A stretch of 64,000 nt of DNA from Spongiibacter thalassae (GTDB taxonomy: Bacteria; Pseudomonadota; Gammaproteobacteria; Pseudomonadales; Spongiibacteraceae), in assembly GCF_012272835.1 (NCBI RefSeq), contig NZ_JAAWWK010000003.1, positions 1 through 64,000 on the forward strand. The letters run 5' to 3'. Of the stretch, positions 6,864-15,445 are shown one piece after another. The position numbers and the translations under genes are program-made. The first letter of the stretch is position 1; every line of letters begins with the position of its first letter. The notes beneath the pieces were generated by a model, which saw only the letters and a program-made list of their open reading frames with translations, ran no database searches and was not told the DNA's origin.

Positions 6864-8762
6864 TTATGTACGGACCGCCAGTCGCAGCTGGCAGCGTCCG
6901 TTAACAGGGGTATCAATATGCGCCTTGCCATCGATGTCAGCGGTGGTGGCGGCAATCACGTTGTCGTGCTCGTCGAGCAACACATAGGGGGTTTCCCCTT
7001 GCAGTCGCGAGAAATGCAAGACGTGGGATTCCCCGGTATCGGCACTGCTGCAGAGCGTCATGCTCAGGGTGCTACCGTCGTTGTCGGCGGCGGCTACCAT
7101 AACATCGGGGTAGGGTACTGACTCCAGACGCGGCCCCCGGCGAATGGACGCCGGCACCTCACCGTGGGCCATACGATACCAGCAACCGGGGGTGGCAAAG
7201 CGCGCAATATGGGAAAAGCACTGGGCCATTACCGAGCCTAGGTGGTGCAGAGCGCCGTCTTTCCAGTCGGTGCCCATTTCCTCGTACCGCTGGCGGGCAA
7301 ATTCATAGATCGCCAGATCGCCCATTTCCTTGGCACTTTGCATCAGGGTTATCCAAAAGAAAACGCCGTTCTTGGTGTAGTTGCCTGCGTCCAGCATGCC
7401 GGGGCCACTGGGTGTCCACGCCGCCATATCGTCGCCGAATTCCTCGTTGAGCATGTATTTTGCGAGTGCCCAATACACCTGGGCGAGCCGCGGCGAGGTC
7501 ATGTTCAACAACCAGATATTGCCCAGATACGCAAAGGGTCCGCCACCGGCAAGGATGATGCCGCTGCGGCTGGACATTATGGTCGCCGTGCGTCCCTCGG
7601 CCATAGTGAACTCGGTTTCGATAATATGGTTGAACTTCTCCAGGCGGTCGAGTCCGTGGCGGGTGCCGTGTACCTTGTCGAACACCAGCGCGCCGGTCAT
7701 GCCGAACAGATTGCAAATCGCAAATACCCAATTGGGTTCGCAGGGAAACAGGCTCAAGCGACTGCGGTCAAATTGCTGGCTGACCACCTCAACAATGCGG
7801 GGGAAGTCGTAGCGAAAATAGCGTTTGGGACCTTCTTTCAGGGTCAGTGCATCGGGAGTTGAGTAGCGCAGATCGTCGGTGGCGCGTTCATAGGCGCCCA
7901 ATGCCAGGGCCCACCAGCCCGAGTACATAATGTTGTCCTTTTTGACCGGGTCGGCGTTAAAGCGGAAATTGCCCAAGGCGTTCTCCACCCGCCAGTAGTG
8001 CCACACCCGTCGATCTTTCATCTTTTCAATCGCCCGGCGCTGAGCCTTGTGGAGGTAACCCGAAAATGCCGGGGTGCGGGAGATTTGCAGGGCGGCAAGG
8101 GCGTAGTTGATTGCTACCAGTTGGTAGCGCCAGGCGGCCTCACGGAACTGGTCTATTTTGACAAATCCGTTGAACTGGTCGATGGGCTGCATTGCCAGAT
8201 TGAGTATATAGCGCAGCGAACCGAGTTCCTTGTCGTCGAGCTCCTCTCCCAGTTCATGGGATTTTTCGGGGGTAATAAAGGGCACTTCGCTCAGGTATTT
8301 ATTCAGTGCCTGTGCGCGGACCTGCTTGGCTTTGCGTTGGTGGCGGCCGTGGTACAGATAGCCCGCGAGCATCGCCAGGCTGATGACCGGCACACTGATG
8401 CTGGCGGCCAGTGAAGGTGGGTTGTCGATACTCCATGCCGCGAGCAGGGCTGGCAGTAGCCAGGCCAGTACCGGAAAGATAAAGCCCCCGACCAGCAGCC
8501 ACAGTACCAGCGAGAGGGCGAACAGCCCCATGCAGAGAACAAACCAACCCGGAGCACCTGCGGCGAGAAAACCGCCGCCCGGCAGCCATAGTCCCAGCCC
8601 GAAGGCCTGATAGCCTGAAGTGAAATCGAGCAGTGTGGGCAGCAGGCCTATTGCGGCGAGCACCGCCCAGATTGTCAGTGCCCGCTGGCGAATGCTGCGG
8701 AGTATGGGGCCACCGCCTACAGGGCTGTTTGCAAAGAGTGTGTCGGGTGCCATGGTGCTCAC
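6864..8762 (-). CDS. Membrane-anchored linalool dehydratase/isomerase-like protein
   Basis: Residues 25-140 hold about four hydrophobic segments (near 28-47, 60-90, 92-110, 120-138). They are followed by a large helical domain with motifs of the linalool dehydratase/isomerase (Ldi/Lis) family: NIMYSGW, RYFRYDFPRIV and FPCEPNWVFAICN. Cys341 and Cys350 are nine residues apart, the same spacing as the active-site pair Cys171/Cys180 described for Castellaniella Ldi. Family members interconvert tertiary and primary allylic alcohols such as linalool and geraniol or dehydrate them to alkenes. The membrane part recalls linalool isomerase, which is membrane-bound, rather than the soluble periplasmic Ldi. 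It starts at GTG 8762, or ATG 8753 in frame, and heads an operon with TetR and ALDH. The real substrate is inferred only to be an isoprenoid-like alcohol. Confidence 0.75.
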   Translation of the reverse strand: MSTMAPDTLFANSPVGGGPILRSIRQRALTIWAVLAAIGLLPTLLDFTSGYQAFGLGLWLPGGGFLAAGAPGWFVLCMGLFALSLVLWLLVGGFIFPVLAWLLPALLAAWSIDNPPSLAASISVPVISLAMLAGYLYHGRHQRKAKQVRAQALNKYLSEVPFITPEKSHELGEELDDKELGSLRYILNLAMQPIDQFNGFVKIDQFREAAWRYQLVAINYALAALQISRTPAFSGYLHKAQRRAIEKMKDRRVWHYWRVENALGNFRFNADPVKKDNIMYSGWWALALGAYERATDDLRYSTPDALTLKEGPKRYFRYDFPRIVEVVSQQFDRSRLSLFPCEPNWVFAICNLFGMTGALVFDKVHGTRHGLDRLEKFNHIIETEFTMAEGRTATIMSSRSGIILAGGGPFAYLGNIWLLNMTSPRLAQVYWALAKYMLNEEFGDDMAAWTPSGPGMLDAGNYTKNGVFFWITLMQSAKEMGDLAIYEFARQRYEEMGTDWKDGALHHLGSVMAQCFSHIARFATPGCWYRMAHGEVPASIRRGPRLESVPYPDVMVAAADNDGSTLSMTLCSSADTGESHVLHFSRLQGETPYVLLDEHDNVIAATTADIDGKAHIDTPVNGRCQLRLAVRT

Positions 8763-9167
8763 TTTTTTTACATTATGGTGTGTGAATGTTGATCGGCTTG
8801 GAGCTTAATAAAGATCATGTGTTAAATAGTGTTACATAAATGTGTTCAAATCAATAAATATGTTACAAATTCGCTGTCGGTTTACTTGGGTTGCGATACT
8901 TTTGTTTTAATAAAAAGTAATAAAAACAATAACATATAAAAATCATACATATCAATTATAGGATTTCTTTACAGGCGCCTAAAAAAAGCGATATATTGTG
9001 CCGAAGTTGTTTAGCGCCATTTTGATTTGTGGTTATGGCTAATTATTTAGAGCCGTTACGATAATGTTGCCCTGTTAAGACGGCCTGTGGCGCCTCATTC
9101 AAAAATAAATTTTAAAGCGTCTACTAATAATAGTGTGACGTGATAAGTGACATTAGCTGGAGCGACG
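8763..9167. promoter_or_regulatory. AT-rich divergent promoter region between the two catabolic operons
   Basis: About 400 bases separate the leftward Ldi-like operon from the rightward SDR-P450 operon. The stretch is much more AT-rich than the flanking genes. It contains closely spaced direct repeats of GTGTT (8819, 8829, 8842) and two TGTTACA copies (8830-8836 and 8861-8867) 31 bases apart, i.e. about three helical turns. These are reasonable candidates for regulator sites shared by both operons. I cannot fix the -35/-10 elements with confidence. Confidence 0.45.
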
Positions 9168-9977
9168 ATGAGCAGTAAAACGGTATTGGTGACAGGGGGC
9201 GGCAGCGGTATTGGTCGCCAGTTCGTGAGATTGTTCGCTGCGGACGGCTACCGACTGGTGGTGTTCAGTCTTGTACAGAGTGAGCTGGATGACCTGGCCG
9301 TAGAGCTGCAACGGGACTTTCCCACTGCTGAGTCAGTGCTGGTGCAGCAGGATGTTGCCGCCGAAGGCGCAGCCGAAGAAATGCTCGCCTACTGCCAGCA
9401 GCACCAACTCGTTATTGATGTGCTGGTAAACAATGCCGGTTTTTGCGTGTTTGGTGACCATGTGGCGGTAGACGGTCCGCGGGTTGAAAGCATGCTCAAA
9501 CTTAACGTGATCGCGCTGACCCAGATGTGTCGGGTATTCGGTGACGATATGAAGCGTCGGGGCGAAGGCAAGATTCTCAATGTCGGCTCTATGGCGGGTT
9601 ATATTCCTACAGTAGGTATGGCGGCTTACTGCGCCTCCAAAGCATATGTAAATAACTTCAGTGCGGGTATTGCCGCAGAGCTGGCGGATTACGGTGTGCA
9701 GGTGAGTGTGCTGTGCCCCCCTGCGACCCAGAGCAAGTTCATGGCCACTGCCAAGGGCAACGATGACACCGGCCAGGCCGTGGAAAAATTTGTTTCCGGC
9801 AAAATGTTTAGCGCTGAGGAAGTGGCCACGGCGGGCTACCGGGGGTTGTTGGCCGGGAAGCGTCGAATATCAGTCACACCCATGTTGCGTTTTTCCATGT
9901 TTATGATGCAGCTGTTGTCGCCGGATACTCTGGCCAATATCACGCTGAAGCAGGTGAAAAAACTCAAGTCGGCGTAA
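9168..9977 (+). CDS. Short-chain dehydrogenase/reductase (SDR)
   Basis: A classical SDR of about 269 residues. The N-terminal cofactor motif VTGGGSGIGR, the NNAG motif and the catalytic YCASK are all present, so it should be an active NAD(P)(H)-dependent alcohol/ketone oxidoreductase. ATG at 9168 is chosen because TGGAG lies just upstream; an in-frame GTG at 9147 has no such site. The C-terminal end is hydrophobic (FSMFMMQLL), a possible membrane contact. It is the first gene of the rightward operon SDR - P450 - SDR - ALDH and most likely oxidises the hydroxylated product of one of the pathway enzymes. The substrate is unknown. Confidence 0.88.
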   Translation: MSSKTVLVTGGGSGIGRQFVRLFAADGYRLVVFSLVQSELDDLAVELQRDFPTAESVLVQQDVAAEGAAEEMLAYCQQHQLVIDVLVNNAGFCVFGDHVAVDGPRVESMLKLNVIALTQMCRVFGDDMKRRGEGKILNVGSMAGYIPTVGMAAYCASKAYVNNFSAGIAAELADYGVQVSVLCPPATQSKFMATAKGNDDTGQAVEKFVSGKMFSAEEVATAGYRGLLAGKRRISVTPMLRFSMFMMQLLSPDTLANITLKQVKKLKSA

Positions 9978-10050
9978 GGGCCGAGCTGTCCGCCGGCGGC
10001 TTTGTTTACCGGTGTCGGCGGAGCTTTCCAACGAGGTAGTGTGTATAACA

Positions 10051-11262
10051 ATGTTTAAATCCAAAAATAAAGAACCGCGCATTCCCAGCCATGTTCCGGC
10101 GGCAATGGTCTATGACTTTGATATTTTTACAGACTCGGCCCGAGGCGGCGATGTTCACGCAAGCCATAAATCCCTGCACGAAGCCGCGCCGGACGTGTTC
10201 TATACCCCTCATAATGGCGGCCATTGGATAGCAACGCGCATGGAAGACGTGCGTTACATCATGCAAACCCCGGAGTTGTTCTCCAGCCGCAATGCACCGT
10301 TTTCCCCCGATGTCGGCAAGCTGGGTTTGTCGCTGCCGCCCCAGGATATGGATCGCCCGGATCACGCACTGTATCGCCAGTTGTTGATGAAATTCCTATC
10401 GCCGCAAAAGGTGGTAAAGCTGGAGGCCCAGATTCGTGAACTGGCCATCGGCCTTATCGAAGACGTTAAACCCGAGGGCGGTTGCGAATTTATGTCGTCG
10501 GTGTCGGTGCCTATTCCGGTCAAAACCTTTATGGGGCTGATGCATATGGATCAGTCTCGCTACGAGGAGTTTGTGCGCTGGGCGAACGGTATTCTGGCCT
10601 CTGACACCATGCTCAAACGCCTGCCGCCCTTTGTGCGTATGCACTTTTATTTAAAGTCGTTGATTCGTCAGCGCGTAAAGTCGCCCTCTGACGACCCCAT
10701 TAGCATGTTGCTGGCTGCCGAGGTCAACGGTGAAAAACTGACCCACAAGCGCGTATTGGAAATGTGCAACTTACTGTTCCTCGCGGGGCTGGATACGGTG
10801 ACCAACGCCATGACCTTTTCCATTAAACACCTGGCAGAAAATCCGAAATTTCAGCAACAGCTGCGGGACCATCCCGAAAAGATACCCGCCGCGGTGGAAG
10901 AGCTTTTACGTCGCTACGCTTTTCCGAATATTCCCCGGCGTGTCACTCAGGACACCGAACTTGGCGGCGCGAAAATGCGCGCGGGCGACCGCATTATCTG
11001 CAGCCTGGCGGCGGCGAACAACGACGACCGAGTGTTGGACAACCCCGGCGAGGTCGATCTGGAGCGCCCCAAATTCCGTCATATGGCCTTTAACGGTGGC
11101 CCCCATAACTGTGCCGGTGCAACCCTGGCGCGGCTGGAATTGCGAGTATTTCTTGAAGAGTGGCTGGCGCGGATGCCGCCATTCCAGCTCGAACCCGGCT
11201 TTAAACCTGAAATGCGCGGTGGCGCCGTAATGGCAATGGAAAGCCTAAAACTGCGCTGGTAA
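10051..11262 (+). CDS. Cytochrome P450, P450cam (CYP101)-like
   Basis: A 403-residue soluble class I P450. Motifs: I-helix AGLDTVTNAM (245-254; P450cam has GGLDTV), ExxR (E284-R287) and heme loop FNGGPHNCAG with Cys354 as ligand. The stretch PEKIPAAVEELLRR and the C-terminal region after the heme loop follow P450cam closely. Relatives hydroxylate camphor, cineole, ionones and other small terpenoids, which fits the neighbouring Ldi-like enzyme. ATG 10051 is chosen over the earlier GTG at 10012 because P450cam homologues start close to this point. The phenylalanine of the heme loop is followed by Asn instead of Gly, a minor variant. No redox partner is encoded nearby. Confidence 0.88.
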   Translation: MFKSKNKEPRIPSHVPAAMVYDFDIFTDSARGGDVHASHKSLHEAAPDVFYTPHNGGHWIATRMEDVRYIMQTPELFSSRNAPFSPDVGKLGLSLPPQDMDRPDHALYRQLLMKFLSPQKVVKLEAQIRELAIGLIEDVKPEGGCEFMSSVSVPIPVKTFMGLMHMDQSRYEEFVRWANGILASDTMLKRLPPFVRMHFYLKSLIRQRVKSPSDDPISMLLAAEVNGEKLTHKRVLEMCNLLFLAGLDTVTNAMTFSIKHLAENPKFQQQLRDHPEKIPAAVEELLRRYAFPNIPRRVTQDTELGGAKMRAGDRIICSLAAANNDDRVLDNPGEVDLERPKFRHMAFNGGPHNCAGATLARLELRVFLEEWLARMPPFQLEPGFKPEMRGGAVMAMESLKLRW

Positions 11263-11356
11263 ATCTCAGTGCGGTCTGTGCCGAAAGCCAATAATACGAT
11301 TAATGACAGGCTGATACCGAGGGTCGTCAGCCTCACCCTGAACCAGGAGAAACATA

Positions 11357-12112
11357 ATGAGTTTTGATAATAAAGTAGCCATTGTTACCGGTGCGGCCCA
11401 AGGTATGGGTGCCGCCTATGTTCGTTTGCTGAGTCAACGGGGTGTGGCGGTCGCTGTGGCCGATATCAATCTGGAATTGGCAGAAACGGTTGCGGCGGGG
11501 ATTACCGCCGAAGGTGGCAAGGCGCTGGCGGTGAAGGTTGATGTTGGTTCGCCCGAGTCGTGCAAGGCCTGTGTCGAGGCTACCGTCGCGGCCTTTGGTA
11601 AATTGAATTATCTGGTCAACAACGCCGGTTTGCTCAGCGCGGCGACATTGCCGCCCTTGCAGGATATCAATATCGACGACTACCAGCGGGTGATGTCGGT
11701 GAATATGCACAGCGTGCTGTATATGACCCAGGCAGCGGCCCCGGAAATGAAAAAGCAGGGCGGCGGTGCCATTGTTAATACGTCTTCTATCGGTAGCTGG
11801 CAGGCGACTGGCATTTATTCGGTGTCGAAGGCGGGTGTGAATACCCTGTCGGTGAACCTTGCCCACTCACTGGCTGCGGACAATATTCGTGTTAATGCGA
11901 TTGCCCCCGGCACTGTAGATACCGAAGGCATGAAGCCCATTATGTCGGTGGAGCAAATGGCCCAGTGGGCGAAAATGTCCGGTCAGGCTACCGGTGAAGT
12001 GGCAGGGCCAGAGAAAATTGCTGCGGTAGGGGTCTTCCTGTTAAGTGACGAAGCGGCCTTTGTGAATGGTCAGGTGTTCCCCGTAGACGGCGGCACAGTT
12101 ATCCGCATTTGA
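11357..12112 (+). CDS. Short-chain dehydrogenase/reductase (SDR)
   Basis: A 251-residue classical SDR with TGAAQGMG cofactor loop, NNAG, catalytic Ser in NTSSIGS, YSVSK and the C-terminal PVDGG signature. It starts at an ATG behind a strong AGGAGAAA site. ADIN after beta-strand 2 indicates an acidic residue there and hence NAD preference, i.e. an oxidising direction. It is third in the operon, between the P450 and an aldehyde dehydrogenase, consistent with converting an alcohol to an aldehyde or ketone in the same pathway. It differs clearly from the SDR at 9168 and is not a recent duplicate. Confidence 0.9.
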   Translation: MSFDNKVAIVTGAAQGMGAAYVRLLSQRGVAVAVADINLELAETVAAGITAEGGKALAVKVDVGSPESCKACVEATVAAFGKLNYLVNNAGLLSAATLPPLQDINIDDYQRVMSVNMHSVLYMTQAAAPEMKKQGGGAIVNTSSIGSWQATGIYSVSKAGVNTLSVNLAHSLAADNIRVNAIAPGTVDTEGMKPIMSVEQMAQWAKMSGQATGEVAGPEKIAAVGVFLLSDEAAFVNGQVFPVDGGTVIRI

Positions 12113-12140
12113 TGCCCCTAACCATAACGAGATAATCACG

Positions 12141-13604
12141 ATGACTAACGAATTCGATTCAAGCTGCCCAGCGGGCTGTCTGCTCATTGGCGACGAAGTA
12201 ATAGAACAGGCGTCCGGCGGCGTATATACCCATATCAACCCCGCCACAGGCAAAGCCCAGGCGGAGATTCCTCTGGCCGGTGTTGCCGAAACTGAAAAGG
12301 CCGTAGCAACGGCGAAAACCGCCTTTGAGATCTGGCGTGGCATGCCCGGTCGCGAACGCGCCGCACTGCTGAACCGCTTAGCTGATCTGATTAAACAAAA
12401 CGCCAGTGAATTTCAGCGCCTCGCGGTGATGGAGGGTGGCACGCCCTTTAGTATGGCTGCCGGTGGTGCCGGATTGGCTGAGGAGTGGACTCGCTACTAC
12501 GCCGGCTGGGCCGACAAGCTGGACGGCCAGGTGGTTAGCAGCTACCCCAGCGATGAGTTTATTTACACCCTGCCTGAACCCTATGGCGTGGTGGGTATTA
12601 TTGTCACCTGGAACGGCCCGTTGATTAGCCTGGGTATGAAGGTGATTCCCGCATTGGCAGCCGGCAATACCGTGGTGGTCAAGCCTGCAGAGCAAACCCC
12701 CTTTGTGGCGGCAATGTTCGGAAAATTGGCACTGGAAGCCGGAATTCCCGCTGGTGTCATTAATATCTTGCCCGGTGCAGTAGAATCCGCCCAGGCATTG
12801 ATCGGCCACCCCGACGTACAAAAAATCAGTTTCACTGGCGGACCTGTTACCGCCCGCAAAATCCTCCACCAATGCGCCGAGCTGCTTAAGCCCTCGGTAA
12901 TGGAGCTGGGTGGCAAGTCAGCCAATATCGTATTTGAAGACGCCGACCTCGACAGCGCCGCGCAACACGCCGCCACCATGAGTGTAGGGTTGTTAAGCGG
13001 CCAGGGTTGCGAACTGCCTACGCGACTGCTCGTGCAGGAAAGCGTGTACGACGAAATGGTCGAGCGCGTGGTTGCCATTGCCAAGGCGCTGCCCATTGGC
13101 GACCCCCGAGATGTGAACACCTTTATTGGGCCAGTCATCAACGAAGAAGCCTGTGAGCGTATTCTGGGAATGGTTGAGCGCGCCAAGGAAAGCGGTGCCG
13201 GTCGACTGGTGCTTGGCGGCGAGCGTCTGGGTGGTGAGCTGGCCGACGGGTTCTTCCTGTCGCCCACCATTTTTGCGGATGTCGACCCCCACAGCGAAAT
13301 CGCCCAGCAGGAAGTGTTTGGCCCGGTGCTGGTGATACAGAAATTCAGCACCGAAGAAGAAGTGATCGACATCGCCAACAGCACCCAATACGGATTGGGT
13401 GGCTATATCCAAACCAACGACCTCAAACAGGCGCACCGGGTTGCCGCTGCACTGCGCACCGGCTTTGTTCATATCAATGGCAGCCGTAACATTCCCGCCC
13501 ACGCCCCCTTCGGTGGCCTTGGCCTTTCCGGCTTCGGCAAAGAGGGCGGTCGTCCGGGTCTGGATGAATTTGTGCGACTGAAAACTGTAAGCCTGGCGCA
13601 GTAA
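12141..13604 (+). CDS. NAD(P)-dependent aldehyde dehydrogenase
   Basis: A full-length 487-residue aldehyde dehydrogenase. Cofactor and catalytic motifs are visible: VVGIIVTWNGPL, FTGGP, the base Glu255 in MELGGKSAN and the nucleophile Cys290 in SGQGCELPTR. It starts 28 bases after the SDR gene and closes the operon SDR - P450 - SDR - ALDH. Its likely role is oxidation of the aldehyde made by the preceding SDR to a carboxylate that can be activated to a CoA ester. It belongs to a different branch from the coniferyl-type enzyme at 4753, so the region carries two non-redundant aldehyde dehydrogenases. Confidence 0.9.
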   Translation: MTNEFDSSCPAGCLLIGDEVIEQASGGVYTHINPATGKAQAEIPLAGVAETEKAVATAKTAFEIWRGMPGRERAALLNRLADLIKQNASEFQRLAVMEGGTPFSMAAGGAGLAEEWTRYYAGWADKLDGQVVSSYPSDEFIYTLPEPYGVVGIIVTWNGPLISLGMKVIPALAAGNTVVVKPAEQTPFVAAMFGKLALEAGIPAGVINILPGAVESAQALIGHPDVQKISFTGGPVTARKILHQCAELLKPSVMELGGKSANIVFEDADLDSAAQHAATMSVGLLSGQGCELPTRLLVQESVYDEMVERVVAIAKALPIGDPRDVNTFIGPVINEEACERILGMVERAKESGAGRLVLGGERLGGELADGFFLSPTIFADVDPHSEIAQQEVFGPVLVIQKFSTEEEVIDIANSTQYGLGGYIQTNDLKQAHRVAAALRTGFVHINGSRNIPAHAPFGGLGLSGFGKEGGRPGLDEFVRLKTVSLAQ

Positions 13605-14102
13605 GTTGAAATGACCTTCTGCGGGTTGGCGAGCGCATCGTTTGGTGCGTGAGCCAGCCAGGCGAATTCGATTTGGCTTGTGGGTTCTATAGTCCTGGCT
13701 GTGCGTTGCTTTACCCCGTCGAGTACCGCGTTCGTAACTATACGTTGTGTATTAAAACGCCCCTCTATCTTTTTGCTTTAAATAAAGCAACGCTCAATTC
13801 TGCATGCTGAACTACCCAGTAGATTTTACCCTTGCCAAGGTTTATCCTCGGACTTTGATGCGTGCCTTCGCGCTTTGCGCGTAAAACAAAATATCGTCAG
13901 TACACACTTCAAGCACATAGGATGGTGGCGAGTGAGATACGGAGCACCTACCTTCCTTCAGACCCTGCGGGTTCGGTTTTTTCAGCAGCGTTTTGGCCGT
14001 TAATCGATCTACTTCCATGTAGAAACAAAGATTCGTGCGCTGTTGTGGGTAAAATGAGTGGGCGTGATTTATGGGTGCTAGCCTTAAATATGGAGATACA
14101 CT
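13605..14102. other. Intergenic region after the catabolic operon
   Basis: About 500 bases without a credible gene. Base composition shifts from the GC-rich catabolic genes to the AT-rich islet that follows. Short frames here lack ribosome sites and family features. A GGAG site at 14092-14095 belongs to the TTG-initiated gene at 14103. Confidence 0.4.
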
Positions 14103-14525
14103 TTGAAAAATATCGTAATAGTATTATCAATATTTTTTTCGCTTTCTGCTACGGCAGAGCCAATCAAAGATGTCGGGGGTACAAAGCAACTCTGCCAGCA
14201 AGCAGCTGATGCGTTTGGATCCGGAGATCCAAAGAAATCTATGGAAATTCTTAAGCCTCATTGGCCTTTACCCGTTGAAGAAATCAACAATCTTGCGTAT
14301 CAAGCTGAGAGCCAGTTGAAAATGGTGTCATCCCGATTTGGCTCAATTTTAGGTGCTGATTTTGTAGGAACAAAAGTTGCTGGAAAAAGTTTTATTCAGC
14401 ACACGTATATTGGAAAGTTTGAAAAGCATGCGGTTCGTTATATTTGCGTCTTCTACAAACCAAAGGAAAAATGGGTTGTTAATGCAGTATATTGGGACGA
14501 TCAAACTCCAGCGTTATTTCAATAG
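14103..14525 (+). CDS. Small secreted protein of unknown function
   Basis: Not recognised. The 140-residue product has a typical Sec signal peptide (MKNIVIVLSIFFSLSATA, cleavage likely before EP). The mature region has two cysteines (CQQAA and ICVFY) that could pair, and ends in a beta-rich stretch resembling small periplasmic proteins of the DUF3887/DUF4864 kind (KHAVRYICVFYKPKEKWVV). The start is a TTG with a GGAG site seven bases upstream, which is what produces the signal peptide. Codon use is AT-rich compared with the genes on both sides, and the following membrane protein shares this, so the pair may have been acquired together. Confidence 0.65.
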   Translation: MKNIVIVLSIFFSLSATAEPIKDVGGTKQLCQQAADAFGSGDPKKSMEILKPHWPLPVEEINNLAYQAESQLKMVSSRFGSILGADFVGTKVAGKSFIQHTYIGKFEKHAVRYICVFYKPKEKWVVNAVYWDDQTPALFQ

Positions 14526-14612
14526 ACATAACATGTATAGAAAAGCGCATTTTACGTACGGCCTGCAGCTCTACAAAAATTAATTGCGTGTGGCGGCGTC
14601 GGTAATCAGGGT

Positions 14613-15266
14613 ATGCACATGGAAGACAGTAACAACCCATTCAGAAAGGCGGGTTTTGGCCTCCTTGTAATTGGCATTATTGATCTCGGAATTATAGCCT
14701 ATGCTATTGCCAACAAAATAAGTTACTCGTCGAGTTTTAATATATTCGCAGTTATCGCAGGGATACTTCTTATAAAAGGTGGGGTAAAAACAGCGAGGGC
14801 TGTGCGTTGGTTCAGTGCGTTTCTATTCGTGGCATTTATCGGGCTTCTAGCGGTTATGCCTATTATCACTCCAGTTGGCCTGCTCATAACTCAGATAAAA
14901 CTTAACGCTTTATCCGTAGTGGGTTCTTTTGCCTATGGGTTAGTTTTTGTTGGGGTGCTTATTTGGGTTCACATACAGCTGTCAACTCCAGAATCCTTGC
15001 GTGTTTTGGAGAAAGCAGGATATAAAACTGCCAAGCCTAAATCAGCTTATATTGCCGGTGCTGGATTGTTGGCTCTTGCCGTTGGCCTGTCTACGGCCTT
15101 TCTAAACGGGGAGTCCGCACAAAAGGCTAAAGCCTTAGCTAAGGAACAGCTTGGGCCTGAATTTAACTATCACGTTACCAGTATGACGACCTTCGGTCGC
15201 TCTGGTCATGCTTCAGTAGCTGCATACACAGATAAGGAAATACACCGTGTTCAAGTGCAGTGGTAA
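14613..15266 (+). CDS. Integral membrane protein of unknown function
   Basis: Not recognised. The 217-residue product has about five hydrophobic spans (near residues 14-32, 38-55, 66-90, 105-125 and 145-165) and a short soluble C-terminal domain (AKALAKEQLGPEFNYHVTSM). The N-terminal MHMEDSNNPFRKAG is hydrophilic and there is no signal peptide. A weak AGGG site precedes ATG 14613; ATG 14619 is also possible. It lies 87 bases after the secreted protein in the same AT-rich stretch and may belong with it. Confidence 0.6.
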   Translation: MHMEDSNNPFRKAGFGLLVIGIIDLGIIAYAIANKISYSSSFNIFAVIAGILLIKGGVKTARAVRWFSAFLFVAFIGLLAVMPIITPVGLLITQIKLNALSVVGSFAYGLVFVGVLIWVHIQLSTPESLRVLEKAGYKTAKPKSAYIAGAGLLALAVGLSTAFLNGESAQKAKALAKEQLGPEFNYHVTSMTTFGRSGHASVAAYTDKEIHRVQVQW

Positions 15267-15285
15267 CTCACAACTACAAAGTTGC

Positions 15286-15297
15286 GGGAGCAGGTCA
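15286..15297. repeat. 12-base copy of the IS3-end sequence
   Basis: GGGAGCAGGTCA here is identical to 112-123, the putative terminus of the IS3-family element at the left edge, and has the same orientation. No transposase lies beside it. It may be a solo end left by a lost element or chance similarity; 12 bases are too few to decide. Confidence 0.25.
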
Positions 15298-15445
15298 GTG
15301 AGAGTTACACGATCTAGCGCCGATAGGACGTGGTCTCGTTTGCGATAGGTCGCTGTGGTGAAGCTGTGTCGTCAATGACGGGGGCCGGCGAATATAGTCC
15401 GTTACGTCGCCGCCCGAGCGTTTAACTAACCAACGGAATTCAGCC

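Noticed and set aside
13862-14209. Open frame of 115 codons overlapping the start of the small secreted protein gene
   Set aside because: It has no ribosome site or signal and overlaps a gene whose TTG start has a good GGAG site and a clear signal peptide.
1-15297. The whole 15 kb between the IS end and the stray 12-mer as a composite transposon
   Set aside because: Both ends have the same orientation, the second is only 12 bases and lacks a transposase. The idea is kept only as an observation to test.
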